Positions 50,277-59,366 of a DNA stretch of 64,000 nucleotides are shown here, in pieces (the first letter of the stretch is position 1; every line of letters begins with the position of its first letter). Position numbers and translations under genes: made by a program. A model generated the notes under the pieces. It had not been told where the DNA came from, did no database searches, and saw nothing but the letters and a program-made list of their open reading frames with translations. This DNA is from Erythrobacter sp. SG61-1L. Lineage in GTDB: Bacteria > Pseudomonadota > Alphaproteobacteria > Sphingomonadales > Sphingomonadaceae. Location of the stretch: positions 2,442,861 through 2,506,860 of the forward strand of contig NZ_JXQC01000003.1 in assembly GCF_001305965.1 (NCBI RefSeq), written 5' to 3'.

Positions 50277-50329
50277 GGCAAGAAATTTGCAGGTGGCAGG
50301 AAATTTGCTGGCCGACCGGAATTTACTCC
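50277..50329. repeat. Tandem 18-bp repeats between UPF0262 and dnaB
   Basis: GGCAAGAAATTTGCAGG (50277-50293) is followed, 18 bases on, by GGCAGGAAATTTGCTGG (50295-50311), 15 of 17 bases identical, and then by a degenerate third unit with GGAATTT. Each unit has an AAATTT core. They occupy the divergent promoter region, about 35 bases from the UPF0262 start and 75-130 from the dnaB start. Confidence 0.75.
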
Positions 50330-50403
50330 ATCCCCGATATCCACAGCACCAAGGCCCGGCTGGCAGCTTGCGCCGCGCGGCAAGTCCGGCGCATGAGGGG
50401 CCG

Positions 50404-51924
50404 ATGTCCGACGAAGACCTCCTGATCCGCTCCCCCGAAGCATCCCCCGAAGCGCGCCCGCGCAGCCTGCCCGCCAATATCGAGGCGGAGGCCGCCTTTA
50501 TCGGCGCCGTGCTGATCGACAATCGCGTGATCGAGGAACTGTCCACGCCCCTGCGGCCGGACCATTTCTTCGAGCCGGTGCACCAGCGCATCTACGAACG
50601 GGTGCTGACCCTGCTGGATCGCAATGCTGTGGTCACTCCCGTGACCCTGCGCCCCTATTTCGAAGCGGACGAAGCGCTGAAGGAACTGGGCGGCATTGCC
50701 TATCTCGCGCGGCTGACGGCGGACGGGCAAGGCCTGCTCGCCCCGCGCGAACTCGCCTCGCAGATCTATGATCTCGCCTTGCTGCGCGAACTGGTGAATG
50801 TCGGCCGCAATCTGGTGGAAGAGGCGCTGGATACGTCCGAAAGCGTCGAACCGCTCAAGCAGATCGAATATGCCGAAGCCGCGCTCTACAAGGTGGCGGA
50901 AGGCGCCGCGACCGCCAATGAAGCCTCCAGCTTCCGCACCGCCACCCATACGGCGCTGAGCCAGATCGAGGCCGCGATCAATTCGGGCGGCCATATCTCG
51001 GGCAAGACCACCGGCCTTACCAGCGTGAACGAGAAGATCGGCGGCCTCCACGATTCCGACCTTATCATCCTTGCCGGCCGTCCGGGCATGGGCAAGACCT
51101 CGCTGGCCACCAATATCGCCTTCAACTGCGCCGAGCGCCTGCTGAACGACCGCGAGATGGGCATCGAACGCTCCGTGGGTGCGGGCGTGGTGTTCTTCAG
51201 CCTGGAAATGAGCGCGGACCAGCTGGCCACGCGTATCCTTGCCGAACAGGCGGAGGTTTCCAGCGAGGCGCTGCGCATGGGCCGCATCAGCCGCGACCAG
51301 TTCCAGAAACTGTCTTTCGCGGCCCAGCGCCTTGCCGAACTGCCGCTCTATATCGACGACACGCCCGCCCTTTCCATCGCCGCCCTGCGCGCCCGCGCGC
51401 GGCGGCTGAAGCGGCGGCATGACATCGGGCTGATTGTGGTCGACTATCTCCAGCTGCTGCAGGGCACCGGCCGGGGCAACGACAACCGCGTGAACGAAAT
51501 CTCAGAAATCAGCCGCGGCCTGAAGACACTGGCCAAGGAACTGAGCGTGCCGGTGATCGCGCTTTCCCAGCTCAGCCGTGCGGTGGAACAGCGCGAGGAC
51601 AAGCGGCCCCAGTTGTCCGACCTTCGCGAATCCGGCTCGATCGAACAGGACGCCGACATGGTGTGGTTCATCTACCGCGCCGAATATTACCACAATGCCC
51701 TTAAGCCCGACGGGCCGGGGCCGAACGGCTTCGCCAATGCCGAAGCCGAGGCGAAATACAGCGAGTGGGAGCAGCGCCACAGCGATCTGGTGAACCGCGC
51801 CACGCTGATCGTGGCCAAGCAGCGCCACGGTTCCACCGGCAATATCCCGCTCCAGTTCCAGAGCGAGATCACCAAGTTCTCCGACCTTGCCGAAAGCAGC
51901 CGCGGCTACGACGATTACGAGTAG
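50404..51924 (+). CDS. dnaB: Replicative DNA helicase DnaB
   Basis: Hexameric 5'-3' helicase at the replication fork. The 506 residues have an N-terminal DnaG-interaction domain (about 20-125: '[18 protein letters not shown]', '[15 protein letters not shown]') and a RecA-like C-terminal domain with '[17 protein letters not shown]' (Walker A), '[18 protein letters not shown]', '[12 protein letters not shown]' (Walker B) and '[33 protein letters not shown]'-type motif (here '[15 protein letters not shown]'). It starts '[11 protein letters not shown]' at 50404. A REP-like palindrome follows. Confidence 0.97.
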   Translation: [506 protein letters not shown]

Positions 51925-51940
51925 GGCACTCAAGGACAGA

Positions 51941-52037
51941 GATCGTCATTGCGAGGACCGCAGGGGCGAAGCAATCCATGGCGCCTGCGCGCTGGGCCGT
52001 GGATTGCCGCGCTGCTTTGCTGCTCACAATGACGATC
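51941..52037. repeat. REP-like palindromic intergenic element, copy 2
   Basis: Arms GATCGTCATTGCGAG (51941-51955) and CTCACAATGACGATC (52023-52037) are inverted repeats with one mismatch; inner arms GCAATCCA and TGGATTGC also pair. The element lies exactly between the 3' ends of dnaB and the converging cls-type gene, whose stop codon overlaps its last base. Same family as 15385-15470. Confidence 0.85.
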
Positions 52038-53229
52038 AACCGGCCTTAAGCCCCAGGTTCAGCCTGCGCGTGACGGTGTAATCCACCACCGTCACCAGGA
52101 ACCAGCTGAGGCTCCAGCGGATGCGGGTCCACCACGTGCGGCGCCGGTGGTGCAGTTCGGGCGTGACTTCGGTGGAATAGGGCAGGTGCTGCGTGATGAA
52201 CTGCCGCATCCGCTCGGCCAGCGCCTTGTCCTCGATCCGCAGCATGATCTCCAGGTTGAGATAGAGGCTGCGCATGTCGAAATTGGCCGAGCCGATATAG
52301 GTCACATCGTCCACCACGAAGATCTTGGCGTGCAGCTTGCACGGCTCGAATTCGTGGATCTGCACACCCCGGCGCAGCATGCGGCCGTAATTGGCTCGCG
52401 CCGCGCCGATCGTGGCCGCATTGTCGGATTTGGCCGCCAGCATCAGCCGCGCCTCGCCCCGTTCGGCAACATGGCCGATCCGCTGCACCATCGCCCGGCG
52501 CGGCGAGAAATAGGCGACCATCACGTCCAGCCTGCTGGCCATGGAAATATCGGTGACGATGCAGCGCGCCCAGGGACTCATCGTCTGTGAAGGGCCGCCC
52601 AGCAGCCAGCGCACCGATGTGGTGCCGGAATTCCAGCGCCGCACTTCTCGCCGCGTTTCCAGCAGGCGTACTGGCCGCTCGTCTGTCCAGCGGGCAAGGA
52701 TGGCGAACCAATCGCACAGGCGCTTCACCGCATCGCCTTCCACCAGCACGCCCAGATCGTTCCAGCCGTTCTTCTCGGGCGGATCGAAATAGGCCTGTTC
52801 GATGTTGAACCCGCCGATCATCGCGGCCTCGCCATCCCGGATTGCCATCTTCTGGTGGTTGCGGATGAGATAGCGCACGTTCCAGTGCGAACTGAAACGC
52901 TGCACCACGCCGCCAGCCCCGGTCAGCGGTTCGAAGAAGCGGGCATCGGCGGTCGATCCGAAATCGTCCACGATCAGCGTCACCGCCACGCCGCGCCCTG
53001 CCGCCGCCGCCAGCGCATCGCGCACGGTGACGGCGCAGCGATCTGTGGCGAAGATGTAGTAATAGAGCTGCAGGCTGTGCTGCGCGGCGCGGATCAGGTC
53101 CAGCAGGGCGGCGAGCCGATCCTCCCCGCGGGGAAAGAAAGTCAGCTGCTGGTCCTGCGCGCGAATCGTGAAGGGATCGGGATCGCGATAGGGGGCCGGG
53201 CCTGCCGGTTCGGTACGCTCGCTCTCCAT
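52036..53229 (-). CDS. Phospholipase D-family protein, probable cardiolipin synthase
   Basis: A 397-residue PLD-superfamily enzyme with two HKD motifs: first 'NHQKMAIRDGEAAMIGGFN' (H-x-K-x4-D), second 'KLHAKIFVVDDVTYIGSANFD'. This is the arrangement of ClsB/ClsC-type cardiolipin synthases, which form cardiolipin from phosphatidylglycerol or PE at the inner membrane. The C-terminal ~50 residues contain a hydrophobic stretch ('WSLSWFLVTVVDYTVT') that may attach to the membrane. The ATG at 53229 (M-E-S-E-R) is preferred over the longer frame; no clear ribosome-binding site. Alternatives within the PLD family cannot be excluded. Confidence 0.88.
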   Translation of the reverse strand: MESERTEPAGPAPYRDPDPFTIRAQDQQLTFFPRGEDRLAALLDLIRAAQHSLQLYYYIFATDRCAVTVRDALAAAAGRGVAVTLIVDDFGSTADARFFEPLTGAGGVVQRFSSHWNVRYLIRNHQKMAIRDGEAAMIGGFNIEQAYFDPPEKNGWNDLGVLVEGDAVKRLCDWFAILARWTDERPVRLLETRREVRRWNSGTTSVRWLLGGPSQTMSPWARCIVTDISMASRLDVMVAYFSPRRAMVQRIGHVAERGEARLMLAAKSDNAATIGAARANYGRMLRRGVQIHEFEPCKLHAKIFVVDDVTYIGSANFDMRSLYLNLEIMLRIEDKALAERMRQFITQHLPYSTEVTPELHHRRRTWWTRIRWSLSWFLVTVVDYTVTRRLNLGLKAG

Positions 53230-53398
53230 GACTGCAAGCAAAGAGCATAGCGGCTCCGCGCGGGCAACCCCGCGATCCCGCCGCGCACTTGCCATACGCC
53301 CGCCCCTTGGGGCCGTGCGGCGGCATTTCCTTGACTTTCGCGCCCCCCAAACCTAATTGGCGTGCTTTCCCGGCAGATTCATTTTCACTGGAGTGCCC

Positions 53399-53743
53399 AT
53401 GGCGCGCGTTACCGTCGAAGATTGCGTCGACAAGGTTCCGAACCGTTTCGATCTCGTCCTGCTTGCCGCACAGCGTGCGCGCGAGATTTCCGGCGGCGCA
53501 GAACTGACCGTTGATCGCGATCGTGACAAGAACCCGGTGGTCGCCCTGCGCGAAATCGCCGACGAAACCGTGCGCCCGCGCGATCTGAAAGAATCGCTCA
53601 CCCAGTCGCTGCAGCGCGTGCTGCCTGACGATGAGGATGAAGCGGATGAAATCGGTTCGCTGAGCCAGTCGGCCGAAGCGCTGCGCATCACTGCCGCGGC
53701 TCCGACCCGCTCGACTTCGATCGGCGCCGATTACGACGGCTGA
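53399..53743 (+). CDS. rpoZ: RNA polymerase omega subunit
   Basis: Small RNA polymerase subunit stabilising the beta' subunit. The 114 residues begin '[29 protein letters not shown]', with '[19 protein letters not shown]' diagnostic for omega, and '[14 protein letters not shown]' following. The C-terminal ~40 residues are acidic and alphaproteobacteria-type. GGAG precedes the ATG at 53399. A GC-rich terminator follows. Confidence 0.96.
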   Translation: MARVTVEDCVDKVPNRFDLVLLAAQRAREISGGAELTVDRDRDKNPVVALREIADETVRPRDLKESLTQSLQRVLPDDEDEADEIGSLSQSAEALRITAAAPTRSTSIGADYDG

Positions 53744-53773
53744 TCTTCCTCGCAGAAGATTGTCACGATCAAG

Positions 53774-53801
53774 GGGCCGCGCCGCAAGGTGCGGCCCTTT
53801 T
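53774..53801 (+). terminator. Rho-independent terminator of rpoZ
   Basis: Stem GGGCCGCGCC with GGTGCGGCCC (one G-U pair), loop GCAA, ending in TTTT. Located 31 bases after the rpoZ stop, it separates rpoZ from the ParA-type gene. Confidence 0.9.
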
Positions 53802-53935
53802 GCTTTGCCCGCCCGCGATGTCCCTCCCCATGACCGGGGAATGACCGGGGGCCTCCCGGACTTGAATACCGTCATCGAACTGTAACAAAGTGCCCTCCAG
53901 CGGTTCGCACCGCACTGACTTGGGGGATAACCGGC

Positions 53936-54682
53936 ATGGCCGTGATTGCGGTGTACAGCGTGAAGGGCGGCGTGGGCAAAACCACCATTGCCGCCAATCT
54001 GGCCTGGTGTTCCGCCGTGCAGGGTGAAAAGCGCACCCTGCTGTGGGATCTGGACCCGTCCAGCGGCGCCGCCTTCCTGTTCGGCGTGGAACCCAAGGCG
54101 AAGAAGAAAAGCGGTGCCGCCGGCATCTTCCGGGGCAAGGAAGAACCGCAGGACATGATCCTGCCCAGCGGATATTGGGGGCTGGACCTGCTGCCTGCAG
54201 ATGACAGCCTGCGCGAGCTGGAACACAATCTGCTGGCGCTGGGCAAGAAGAAGCGGCTGGCCAAACTGGCCGAAGACCTGTCCGGCCAGTATCAGCGCAT
54301 CATTCTGGATTGCCCACCGGTGCTGAACGAGATTTCCGCGCAAGTGATCCGCGCGGCGGATGTGGTGATCGTGCCCCTGCCGCCTTCGCCGCTGTCACAA
54401 CGGGCGCTGGCATCCATCCGCAAGGAACTGGCCGCCAATCACAAACGCCATCCGCCGATCCTGCCGGTGCTGTCGATGTTCGATGCACGCCGGGGCCTGC
54501 ACAAGCAGTTGAAGGCCGGAATGCCGGACTGGCCGGTGATCCCGATGAGCAGCGCGATAGAGCAGGTGGCGGAGCGGCAGGCCCCGCTCGGCAGCTTCGC
54601 CCCGAATTCACCCGGCGCCGCAGCTTTTGCCGGGCTGTGGCAGGCGATCGAGGCGAAGCTGGAAGAGCTTGGCGTGGCCTGA
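53936..54682 (+). CDS. Orphan ParA/MinD-family ATPase
   Basis: A 248-residue deviant Walker-type ATPase. The P-loop 'KGGVGKTT' with the signature Lys (residues 10-17: 'VKGGVGKTTIAANLAW') is intact, 'LWDLDPSSGAAFLFG' gives Walker A' and 'IILDCPPVLNEIS' Walker B. A Lys-rich insert (residues 54-70: 'KAKKKSGAAGIFRGKEE') follows the A' motif. No ParB-type gene is adjacent, so it is not the chromosomal partition pair; BcsQ-like and other positioning ATPases (membrane or polar protein placement) are possible. It stands alone between rpoZ and a lipoprotein gene. Confidence 0.88.
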   Translation: MAVIAVYSVKGGVGKTTIAANLAWCSAVQGEKRTLLWDLDPSSGAAFLFGVEPKAKKKSGAAGIFRGKEEPQDMILPSGYWGLDLLPADDSLRELEHNLLALGKKKRLAKLAEDLSGQYQRIILDCPPVLNEISAQVIRAADVVIVPLPPSPLSQRALASIRKELAANHKRHPPILPVLSMFDARRGLHKQLKAGMPDWPVIPMSSAIEQVAERQAPLGSFAPNSPGAAAFAGLWQAIEAKLEELGVA

Positions 54683-54700
54683 GAGGCCACACCCTCAATC

Positions 54701-54967
54701 TTATTCGGCCGCGGCTTCGCTGGCCGCGCCCTTCACATCAGCGGCAGTATCATTGGCCGCATCTTCCGCCGCGCCGATGGCATCTTCAACACCCTGCGAT
54801 GCATCGTCCGCAGCCGAGCTGACCGTATCGCCCATGGCTTCGGCGGTATCGCCGGCCTGTTCCATCGCGGCATCGGCATTGTCTTCGGTTTCCTGCGAGC
54901 AGGCAGCCAAGGCAAGGCCGAGGATCGGGGCGGCCAGAAACAGCTTCTTCGCCATCAGCTTCTTCAT
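54701..54967 (-). CDS. Small Ala/Asp/Glu-rich lipoprotein
   Basis: An 88-residue predicted lipoprotein: 'MKKLMAKKLFLAAPILGLALAAC' is a signal peptide with lipobox L-A-A-C (Cys23), then ~65 residues almost entirely Ala, Asp, Glu, Gly, Thr and Ser, in heptad-like repeats ('AAMEQAGDTAEAMGDTVSS', 'DAIGAAEDAANDTAAD') suggesting an acidic amphipathic helix. A good ribosome-binding site (GGAG, 7 bases) precedes the ATG at 54967. It resembles small envelope-stress lipoproteins in general character; no family recognised. It is downstream of ftsH, on the same strand, separated by a hairpin. Confidence 0.75.
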   Translation of the reverse strand: MKKLMAKKLFLAAPILGLALAACSQETEDNADAAMEQAGDTAEAMGDTVSSAADDASQGVEDAIGAAEDAANDTAADVKGAASEAAAE

Positions 54968-55044
54968 CGCAATCTCCCTTTGTTGTCTGTGATCTGGGAT
55001 TGTCGTGAAGGCACGCGCAGCGGCGCACCACCTTTGAAACGGCC

Positions 55045-55077
55045 GAACGGCGGACGGGGTTTCCCCATCCGCCGTTC
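55045..55077 (-). terminator. Stem-loop downstream of ftsH
   Basis: GAACGGCGGA pairs with TCCGCCGTTC (10 bp, extended by CGGGG/CCCCA with one mismatch) around TTT, 50 bases after the ftsH stop on the minus strand. The following CGTTTC is a poor T-run, so it is a probable but not certain terminator. Confidence 0.6.
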
Positions 55078-55126
55078 CTGAGGCTCGCCCCACCCCGCAA
55101 GGGGCACTGCGCGCCGTCTGCCGTTA

Positions 55127-57088
55127 TCAGGCCCCCTGCGGAGCCGCGCCACCGGAAAAGCGCTTGCCAGCCTTGGGAATGGCCGAACCATGCACCGGGC
55201 GGACGATGGACGGGCCGGAAGGATGTTCGGGCCGGTCGATCTTGCCTTCTTCCAGCAGCTGCTTGATTTCCTCGCCGCTCAGCGTTTCATATTCCAGCAG
55301 AGCCTGCGCCAGCAGTTCGAGCTGTTCGCGATGTTCGTTCAGCAGATCGGTCGCGCGCTTATGGGCGCCGTCCACCAATCCACGAATTTCAGCGTCGATC
55401 AGCTTGTTCGTTTCGTCCGACATCATGGTGCGGTGCGATCCGCCCATGCCCAGATAGCCTTCCTGCTGTTCTTCATATTGCAGCGGGCCAAGCTTGTCAG
55501 ACATGCCCCATTTGGTGACCATGTTGCGGGCAAGGCTGGTGGCATACTGAATGTCGGAGCTGGCGCCGGAACTGACCTTGTCATGCCCGAAGATCAGTTC
55601 TTCCGCCACGCGCCCGCCCATGCTGACTGACAGGTTCGCATGCATCTTGTCGCGGTGATAGGAATAGCTGTCGCGTTCGGGCAGGCGCATCACCATGCCC
55701 AGCGCGCGGCCGCGCGGGATGATGGTGGCCTTGTGGATCGGGTCCGAAGCCGGTTCGTGGACGGAAACGATTGCGTGGCCGGCCTCGTGATAGGCGGTCA
55801 TCTTCTTCTCGTCCTCGGTCATCACCATGGAGCGGCGTTCCGCACCCATCATGACCTTGTCCTTCGCGTCCTCGAATTCCTGCATGGCGACAAGGCGCTT
55901 GTTGCGCCGCGCGGCCAGCAGGGCAGCCTCGTTCACGAGGTTGGCAAGATCCGCACCGGAAAAGCCGGGCGTGCCGCGCGCGATGGTGCGCGGGTTCACG
56001 TCAGGCGCCAGCGGCACCTTCTTCATGTGAACCGAAAGGATCTTCTCGCGGCCTTCGATATCGGGGATCGGCACCACGACCTGGCGGTCGAAACGACCCG
56101 GGCGCAGCAGCGCCGGGTCCAGCACGTCAGGCCGGTTGGTGGCGGCGATGATGATGATGCCTTCGTTCGCCTCGAAGCCGTCCATTTCGACCAGGAGCTG
56201 GTTCAGCGTCTGCTCGCGCTCGTCATTCGAATTGCCGAGGCCATGGCCGCGATGGCGGCCCACGGCGTCGATTTCGTCGATGAAAACGATGCAGGGCGCG
56301 TTCTTCTTGGCCTGTTCGAACATGTCGCGCACGCGGCTGGCGCCGACGCCCACGAACATTTCGACGAAGTCGGAACCCGAAATGGTGAAGAATGGCACGC
56401 CCGCCTCACCCGCGATGGCGCGGGCCAGCAGGGTCTTGCCGGTACCGGGCGAACCGACCAGCAGCGCGCCCTTGGGAATCTGGCCGCCCAGCTTGGAAAA
56501 GCGCTGAGGGTCTTTCAGGAACTCGACGATTTCCTGCAGTTCCTCGCGCGCTTCATCGATGCCGGCGACATCGTCGAACGTCACGCGGCCATGGCGTTCG
56601 GTCAGCAGCTTGGCCTTCGACTTGCCGAAGCCCATCGCGCCCGAACCACCGCCCTTCTGCACCTGACGCAGCGCGAAATAAGCGACGCCCAGAATCAGCA
56701 GGAACGGCAGGGCATTGACCAGCACGACCATCAGCAGGTTCGGCTCGGCCGGGGCCTTGCCTTCATAGCGGACGCCGTTTTCCTCCAGCAGCTTGGGCAG
56801 TTCGGTATCGTTCGCCACCGGAATGGTGGTGAAGGGTTCCTTGTTCTTCAGCACACCGTTGATACGGTCGGCCGCGATCTGCACCTGCTCCACACTGCCT
56901 TCCGCCACCTTGGAGCGGAATTCGGAATAGGGCATCGAAGTGCCCTGCTGGGCCGCGCCGGAACCGAGCATGGAGACGACCAGCAGCAAAGCCACGAAGA
57001 TCCCGCCCCATACGGCGAGATTCTTGATCCAGGGATTGCCACCCGGTTCGCGATCGGGGTCGCGGTTGGGATCGGGTCCGTCACTCAT
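55127..57088 (-). CDS. ftsH: ATP-dependent zinc metalloprotease FtsH
   Basis: Membrane-anchored AAA+ protease degrading misassembled membrane proteins and regulators. The 653 residues have two N-terminal helices (about 24-46 and 117-140) flanking a periplasmic domain, Walker A 'GSPGTGKT' (212-219; the usual GPPGTGKT has Ser here), Walker B 'VFIDEID' (268-274), the second-region 'GRFDRQV' and the zinc site 'HEAGH' (434-438) with the distal Asp further on. Full-length and canonical apart from the Ser. The first gene of its transcript; the small lipoprotein follows. Confidence 0.97.
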   Translation of the reverse strand: MSDGPDPNRDPDREPGGNPWIKNLAVWGGIFVALLLVVSMLGSGAAQQGTSMPYSEFRSKVAEGSVEQVQIAADRINGVLKNKEPFTTIPVANDTELPKLLEENGVRYEGKAPAEPNLLMVVLVNALPFLLILGVAYFALRQVQKGGGSGAMGFGKSKAKLLTERHGRVTFDDVAGIDEAREELQEIVEFLKDPQRFSKLGGQIPKGALLVGSPGTGKTLLARAIAGEAGVPFFTISGSDFVEMFVGVGASRVRDMFEQAKKNAPCIVFIDEIDAVGRHRGHGLGNSNDEREQTLNQLLVEMDGFEANEGIIIIAATNRPDVLDPALLRPGRFDRQVVVPIPDIEGREKILSVHMKKVPLAPDVNPRTIARGTPGFSGADLANLVNEAALLAARRNKRLVAMQEFEDAKDKVMMGAERRSMVMTEDEKKMTAYHEAGHAIVSVHEPASDPIHKATIIPRGRALGMVMRLPERDSYSYHRDKMHANLSVSMGGRVAEELIFGHDKVSSGASSDIQYATSLARNMVTKWGMSDKLGPLQYEEQQEGYLGMGGSHRTMMSDETNKLIDAEIRGLVDGAHKRATDLLNEHREQLELLAQALLEYETLSGEEIKQLLEEGKIDRPEHPSGPSIVRPVHGSAIPKAGKRFSGGAAPQGA

Positions 57089-57172
57089 TGGTCTGTCCTG
57101 CCTTTCAACTCCCGATAATGTAGGTCGGGCGGCGTGAATGGCAAGCTAACGCGCGCAATTCCGCCTAAGGCC

Positions 57173-57988
57173 TTATGCCGTGGCGGGAATGAAGCTGCGT
57201 TCCCCATTGCGGGTTACTTCGATCCGGCAGATCAGCCCGTCACGCAGCGTGTAATCCGCAATCACCGGGGCAAGAAGCACATCGCCCTTGCGCATCGGCC
57301 CCAGCGGGCAGTGAGGCGCATCGCGCAGGGCTGTGAAGCGGCTGGTGGCTGTGGCGCGAATATGATGGTCGCTCGCCTCGATACTTTCGAAGGTCACTTC
57401 CTCGCGAATGTCGGCAAAGACCGGGCGGTAGAAGTCGATAATCGCCTGTTTGCCCTCGAAAGTCCCGAAAGAGTGGAGCGTGAACACCACATCGTCGGTG
57501 TAGAAAGTCGGCCATCGTTCGAAATCGGCATTCGAAAATGCCGCACCATATGCCCGGAAGGCCGCAAGCTGGCTGGCATGGGGGCCAAGGCGGGGCAGCT
57601 TGCTCACGCCCTGCTCGGGCGGCCAGACCATGGTTTTCAGTTCCACGATCCGGCCCTGATCGTTGAAGCGATAGCTGGCGAGAAACTTCACCGTTAGCAG
57701 ATCGCCCGGATGCATCGCACCGAAGGGGAAATCGGGCCGGTGCTTCGTGGCGTGGAAATCCATGTCCACTTCGGCAAACAGCAGCCGGTCGTCGGAAAGG
57801 ACCGCCTGCGGGCGGATAATCTCGCGCACCCCGTCATGCGCCCAGGCGAGGAATTCGCGCAGCCCCTGCTTGCCGTGGCGGGCGCCGCTGGCGCTCAGCA
57901 TCACGCAATCCTCGGCATAGAAGCGCCGGATCACTTCCTCGTCATCGCCAGTGTTGAACAATTCCACATAGGTTGCGTAATCGAGCAT
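57173..57988 (-). CDS. Two-domain SnoaL/NTF2-like protein
   Basis: A 271-residue protein that appears to hold two tandem SnoaL-like (NTF2-fold) domains: residues about 3-135 ('YVELFNTGDDEEVIRRFYAEDCVML', split) and about 145-270 ('RAYGAAFSNADFERWPTFYTDDVVFTL'), each with a cone-shaped cavity pattern. Single SnoaL proteins are isomerases, hydrolases or binding proteins; a fused pair is less usual. No catalytic Asp/His can be assigned with confidence. The ATG at 57988 with GGGGAGAC upstream is chosen. It is divergent (152 bases) from an Old Yellow Enzyme gene, which may share a regulator and a pathway. Confidence 0.82.
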   Translation of the reverse strand: MLDYATYVELFNTGDDEEVIRRFYAEDCVMLSASGARHGKQGLREFLAWAHDGVREIIRPQAVLSDDRLLFAEVDMDFHATKHRPDFPFGAMHPGDLLTVKFLASYRFNDQGRIVELKTMVWPPEQGVSKLPRLGPHASQLAAFRAYGAAFSNADFERWPTFYTDDVVFTLHSFGTFEGKQAIIDFYRPVFADIREEVTFESIEASDHHIRATATSRFTALRDAPHCPLGPMRKGDVLLAPVIADYTLRDGLICRIEVTRNGERSFIPATA

Positions 57989-58140
57989 CCGCCTGTCTCC
58001 CCCGAACGGCTCTGTCGCGGCCGCATTGGGCGGCACTATCGCCCTGCTGCGCGGCGTTGGAAAGCCCTGCCGACCATCCCGCTGGCCAAGCGATGCTTTC
58101 GCGCTAGGATCGCCAAAACATATTGGGAGACACCCGCCGC

Positions 58141-59268
58141 ATGGCCGACCTTTCGCCGCTGTTCACGCCCTTCCGCCTCAAGGGGCTGGACCTGCCCAAT
58201 CGCTTCGTCATGCCCGCCATGCAGCGCGGCATGTGTGAGGATGGCAGGCCCAGTGCGGCGCTGGCCGCCTATTACCGCCGCCGGGCGGAAGGGGGCGTGA
58301 AGCTGATCGTGGGTGAAAGCGCGGCAGTGGATCACCCCACTGCCACCCGCCAGCCATCCTCCGCCCATATCACGGCGGCCACGCGCGATGCATGGGCGCA
58401 TTGCGTGGATGAGGTGGGCAAGGCAGGCGGCCACATGCTGATCCAGCTGTGGCACGAAGGCGCGGTGAGAAAGGACGACGGGCTTTCCATCAGTCCTTCC
58501 GGCATGGTCCAGCCCGGCCGCCCCAATGGCCGCCCCGCGACGGCGGAAGAACTTGGCGAACTGGTGGAAGCCTATGCCCGCTCCGCCCTCGTGGCGCAGG
58601 AAGCCGGCGCGGCGGGCGTGGAAGTGCATGCCGCCCATGGCTATCTGTTGGACCAGTTCCTGTGGGCCGGGATCAACCGGCGCGAAGATGGCTATGGCGG
58701 GGAGGACATCCGCAACCGCGCGCGCCTTCCGGCAGAGATCGTGGCCGCCATCCGCGCCGCCTGCGGGCCGGATTTCGTGATCTCGCTGCGCTTCTCGCAA
58801 TGGAAGGAAGTGGATTATTCCGCCCGCATCGCCGCCACGCCGGAAGAACTGGAAATCTTCACCGGCATGATGAAGGCCGCCGGGGTGGACGTATTACATG
58901 CTTCCACCCGCCGTTTCTGGGAGCCGGAATGGCCGGGCGATGCGCGCAATCTGGCGGGCTGGACCAAGGCGAGCAGCGGCCTGCCCGTCATCACCGTGGG
59001 CAGCGTGGGGCTGGATACGGATGTGATGACCACTTTCATCGAAGGCAAGGATGCCCGCCCCCGCGTGGCAGAAGCGATCGACGATCTGGAAGCCCGCATC
59101 GCCGCCGGTGAATTCGATCTGGTTGCCGTGGGCCGCGCGCTGATCGGCGACCCGGATTTCGTGCGCAAGATCGAAGCGGGCGACCATGGCGCCATCCGCC
59201 ACTTCGCCCGATCCGATCTCGGCGCGCTGGAATGGGACACAGATATTATCCACGCCGCCCACGCATGA
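58141..59268 (+). CDS. NADH:flavin oxidoreductase, Old Yellow Enzyme family
   Basis: A 375-residue FMN-dependent ene-reductase-like TIM barrel. 'LKGLDLPNRFVMPAMQRGM' (residues 12-30) is the N-terminal FMN contact; 'GGHMLIQLWHEGA' and 'AAHGYLLDQFLW' provide the His pair that binds substrate oxygen; 'SLRFSQW', 'GLPVITVGSVGL' and 'VGRALIGDPDFV' complete the phosphate site. The substrate is unknown (alpha,beta-unsaturated carbonyls, nitro compounds or trimethylamine-like). GGGAGAC lies about 10 bases before the ATG at 58141. Confidence 0.93.
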   Translation: MADLSPLFTPFRLKGLDLPNRFVMPAMQRGMCEDGRPSAALAAYYRRRAEGGVKLIVGESAAVDHPTATRQPSSAHITAATRDAWAHCVDEVGKAGGHMLIQLWHEGAVRKDDGLSISPSGMVQPGRPNGRPATAEELGELVEAYARSALVAQEAGAAGVEVHAAHGYLLDQFLWAGINRREDGYGGEDIRNRARLPAEIVAAIRAACGPDFVISLRFSQWKEVDYSARIAATPEELEIFTGMMKAAGVDVLHASTRRFWEPEWPGDARNLAGWTKASSGLPVITVGSVGLDTDVMTTFIEGKDARPRVAEAIDDLEARIAAGEFDLVAVGRALIGDPDFVRKIEAGDHGAIRHFARSDLGALEWDTDIIHAAHA

Positions 59269-59366
59269 CAGGCATTTCCTGCCAATCGTATGCTTGCGAC
59301 TGAACGGCGCTTGTTGCATGGCCGGGCGCGAGACTGGACTCGCAGGCAAAGGCAAACGGTACTGGC

